Part shown: positions 6,474 to 7,238 of the stretch, in pieces
How positions within the stretch are numbered: the first letter of the stretch is position 1
How the letters are laid out: each line of letters begins with the position of its first letter
Assembly (NCBI GenBank): GCA_030596305.1
Contig: JAUVKK010000044.1
Coordinates: forward strand, 1-7,238
Reading direction: 5' to 3'
Source of the DNA: Helicobacteraceae bacterium
Lineage (GTDB): Bacteria > Campylobacterota > Campylobacteria > Campylobacterales > Sulfurimonadaceae
DNA length: 7,238 nt
Notes under the pieces: generated by a model
What the model was told of the DNA's origin: nothing
Database searches by the model: none
What the model saw: the letters and a program-made list of their open reading frames with translations, nothing else
Program-made: the position numbers and the translations under genes

Positions 6474-6504
6474 TGAGAACATCAGGTCTACTCAGAGGTC
6501 TCAA
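6473..6504 (-). repeat. 32-bp repeat, copy 3 (right terminal inverted repeat)
   Basis: It is the reverse complement of 6236-6267 with one mismatch. It ends in GGTCTCAA shortly before the next gene's ribosome binding site. Confidence 0.85.
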
Positions 6505-6507
6505 AAT

Positions 6508-6513
6508 AGGGGA
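6508..6513 (+). promoter_or_regulatory. Ribosome binding site of the downstream ketosynthase
   Basis: AGGGGA lies six bases before ATG 6520 and just outside the right end of the repeat element, so the element's presence leaves the translation signal intact. Confidence 0.6.
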
Positions 6514-6519
6514 TTTTTA

Positions 6520-7238
6520 ATGCAAAAAAATCGTGTTTTTGTTAATGCATACGAATCACTCAGTTGTGCTGGTAATACAGCCGAATTGATGAAAGCGATT
6601 TACGCTAAAAAGAGTGGTATTACTATTGATACCAGCTACATGTCTGAGCACCAGGCAGGTTTAGGCTCTTTTGCCCCAAATGAGTTTTTTAGTTCACTTA
6701 ATAGAGTGACACAAGAGGTCCTTGAAAAAAGCAACTTGGACAACTTCAATAACACACTTCTGATCGTCGGTTCATCTGTTGGCGGTATCGGTAAAAGTGA
6801 GCAGATCTTTTTCAAAGAGAAAAGCTACAAAAATATCAACCCTAAAGAGCATGCCATCTCTGTGATCTCTGATGCTCTCAACAGTGAGTTTGATTTCAAA
6901 GATAGCCGTTCCATCTCTACGGCATGTACCTCAAGTGCTAATGCGATGATGCTGGCGCAGCGTCTTATTAATCTGGGTGCTTATGAGAATGTACTGGTTG
7001 TCGGTGCTGATGCACTTTGTTACACAACTGTCTGCGGTTTTCAGGCGCTTGGTGTTCTCTCAACACAACAATGCACCCCATTCGAGCAAGACCGCGAGGG
7101 GATGAATGTTGCTGAGGGTATTGCTGCTTTATTGGTACAAAATGTCCAGACAAAAGATAGTATTGAACTCTGCGGCAGTGCCGGAAGTTCAGACGCCTTT
7201 CATATGACCAATCCTGATCCGGAAGCAGGCGGTGCTAT
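6520..7238 (+). CDS. Second FabF-like beta-ketoacyl-ACP synthase, N-terminal part (runs off window)
   Basis: The frame from ATG 6520 is open for 239 codons to the window end, so only the N-terminal 60% or so of a KAS I/II-type enzyme is seen. The N-terminal strand is MQKNRVFVNAYESLSCAG. The catalytic cysteine is C136 in STACTSSANA (133-142), followed by VLVVGADALCYTTVCGF (158-174) and TPFEQDREGMNVAEG (186-200), all family hallmarks. The active-site histidines are expected beyond the window. It resembles the synthase at 4161-5306 around the nucleophile but differs clearly elsewhere, so it is a distinct paralogue rather than a recent duplicate. It is probably a second condensing enzyme of the same pathway, for a different chain stage or substrate. 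It is separated from the operon by the repeat-rich gap, so it may be transcribed from its own promoter or by read-through. Confidence 0.93.
   Translation, partial: MQKNRVFVNAYESLSCAGNTAELMKAIYAKKSGITIDTSYMSEHQAGLGSFAPNEFFSSLNRVTQEVLEKSNLDNFNNTLLIVGSSVGGIGKSEQIFFKEKSYKNINPKEHAISVISDALNSEFDFKDSRSISTACTSSANAMMLAQRLINLGAYENVLVVGADALCYTTVCGFQALGVLSTQQCTPFEQDREGMNVAEGIAALLVQNVQTKDSIELCGSAGSSDAFHMTNPDPEAGGA

Larger units (their letters stand above)
6236..6504. mobile_element. MITE-like non-autonomous element with 32-bp terminal inverted repeats
   Basis: Positions 6236-6267 and 6473-6504 are inverted repeats of 32 bp with a single mismatch (A6260 against C6480); the outer 24 bp are identical. The 269-bp body has no reading frame of useful length, so no transposase is present. 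The termini carry GAGACC/GGTCTC, which recalls the ends of some IS5-family elements. That family link is from memory of end sequences, not a search. No target-site duplication is visible directly outside the repeats. The right end is three bases before the AGGGGA ribosome binding site of the next gene, so the element separates that gene from the upstream operon and may change its transcription. Alternatives are a palindromic small-RNA or attenuator locus, or a deleted insertion sequence. Confidence 0.6.

Noticed and set aside
6158..6504. CRISPR array from the 32-bp repeats
   Set aside because: Only two direct copies, one inverted copy, irregular spacing, and divergence between copies; no cas gene nearby.
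6232..6508. Target-site duplication flanking the element
   Set aside because: The bases just outside the terminal repeats (AAAG and AATA) do not match, nor do those next to GAGACC/GGTCTC, so no duplication can be claimed.
6158..6519. Integron attC site or phage attachment site
   Set aside because: Nested inverted repeats suggested it, but I see no integrase gene and no tRNA gene, and terminal inverted repeats fit a transposable element better.
6968..7153. 61-aa open frame on the - strand
   Set aside because: Antisense to the second FabF-like gene, whose catalytic region spans it.

Overview
The window holds seven complete genes and two genes cut by the window edges, all on the + strand. Together they look like the middle of a fatty-acid/polyketide-type biosynthetic gene cluster with its own exporter. 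Base composition is moderate, and codon use and protein style suggest a Campylobacterota bacterium of the Sulfurimonas/Sulfurovum kind. That assignment is an impression from sequence style, not the result of a search.

Positions 1-6157 form one very tight operon. The order is: the 3' end of a KAS III-like ketosynthase; a 135-aa protein with a putative helix-turn-helix C-terminus; a BtrH_N-family cysteine acyltransferase/peptidase-like protein; an ABC ATPase; an ABC-2 permease; an acyl carrier protein; a FabF-like ketosynthase with an intact Cys-His-His triad; and a shorter ketosynthase-like protein that lacks the active-site cysteine. Gene junctions range from 8-base overlaps to a 16-base gap, and several are ATGA or TAATG couplings, so translation is probably coupled along the whole unit.

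Positions 6158-6519 carry no gene and are packed with repeats. A 32-bp motif occurs twice in direct orientation and once inverted. The second and third copies are nearly perfect terminal inverted repeats bounding a 269-bp element (6236-6504) with a further 20-bp inverted repeat inside. This looks like a MITE or IS-derived non-autonomous element lodged immediately upstream of the next gene's ribosome binding site.

A second FabF-like ketosynthase starts at 6520 and runs off the window end.

Inferred working model: the KAS III starts the chain, and the ACP carries it. The FabF-like synthase and its cysteine-less partner (chain-length-factor-like) extend it, with the second FabF-like enzyme contributing. 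The BtrH-like protein transfers the acyl product from ACP to an unknown acceptor, and the ABC pair exports it. The layout recalls aryl polyene and related type II PKS/FAS clusters, but reductase, dehydratase, ligase and phosphopantetheinyl transferase genes are not in this window. The product therefore cannot be named.
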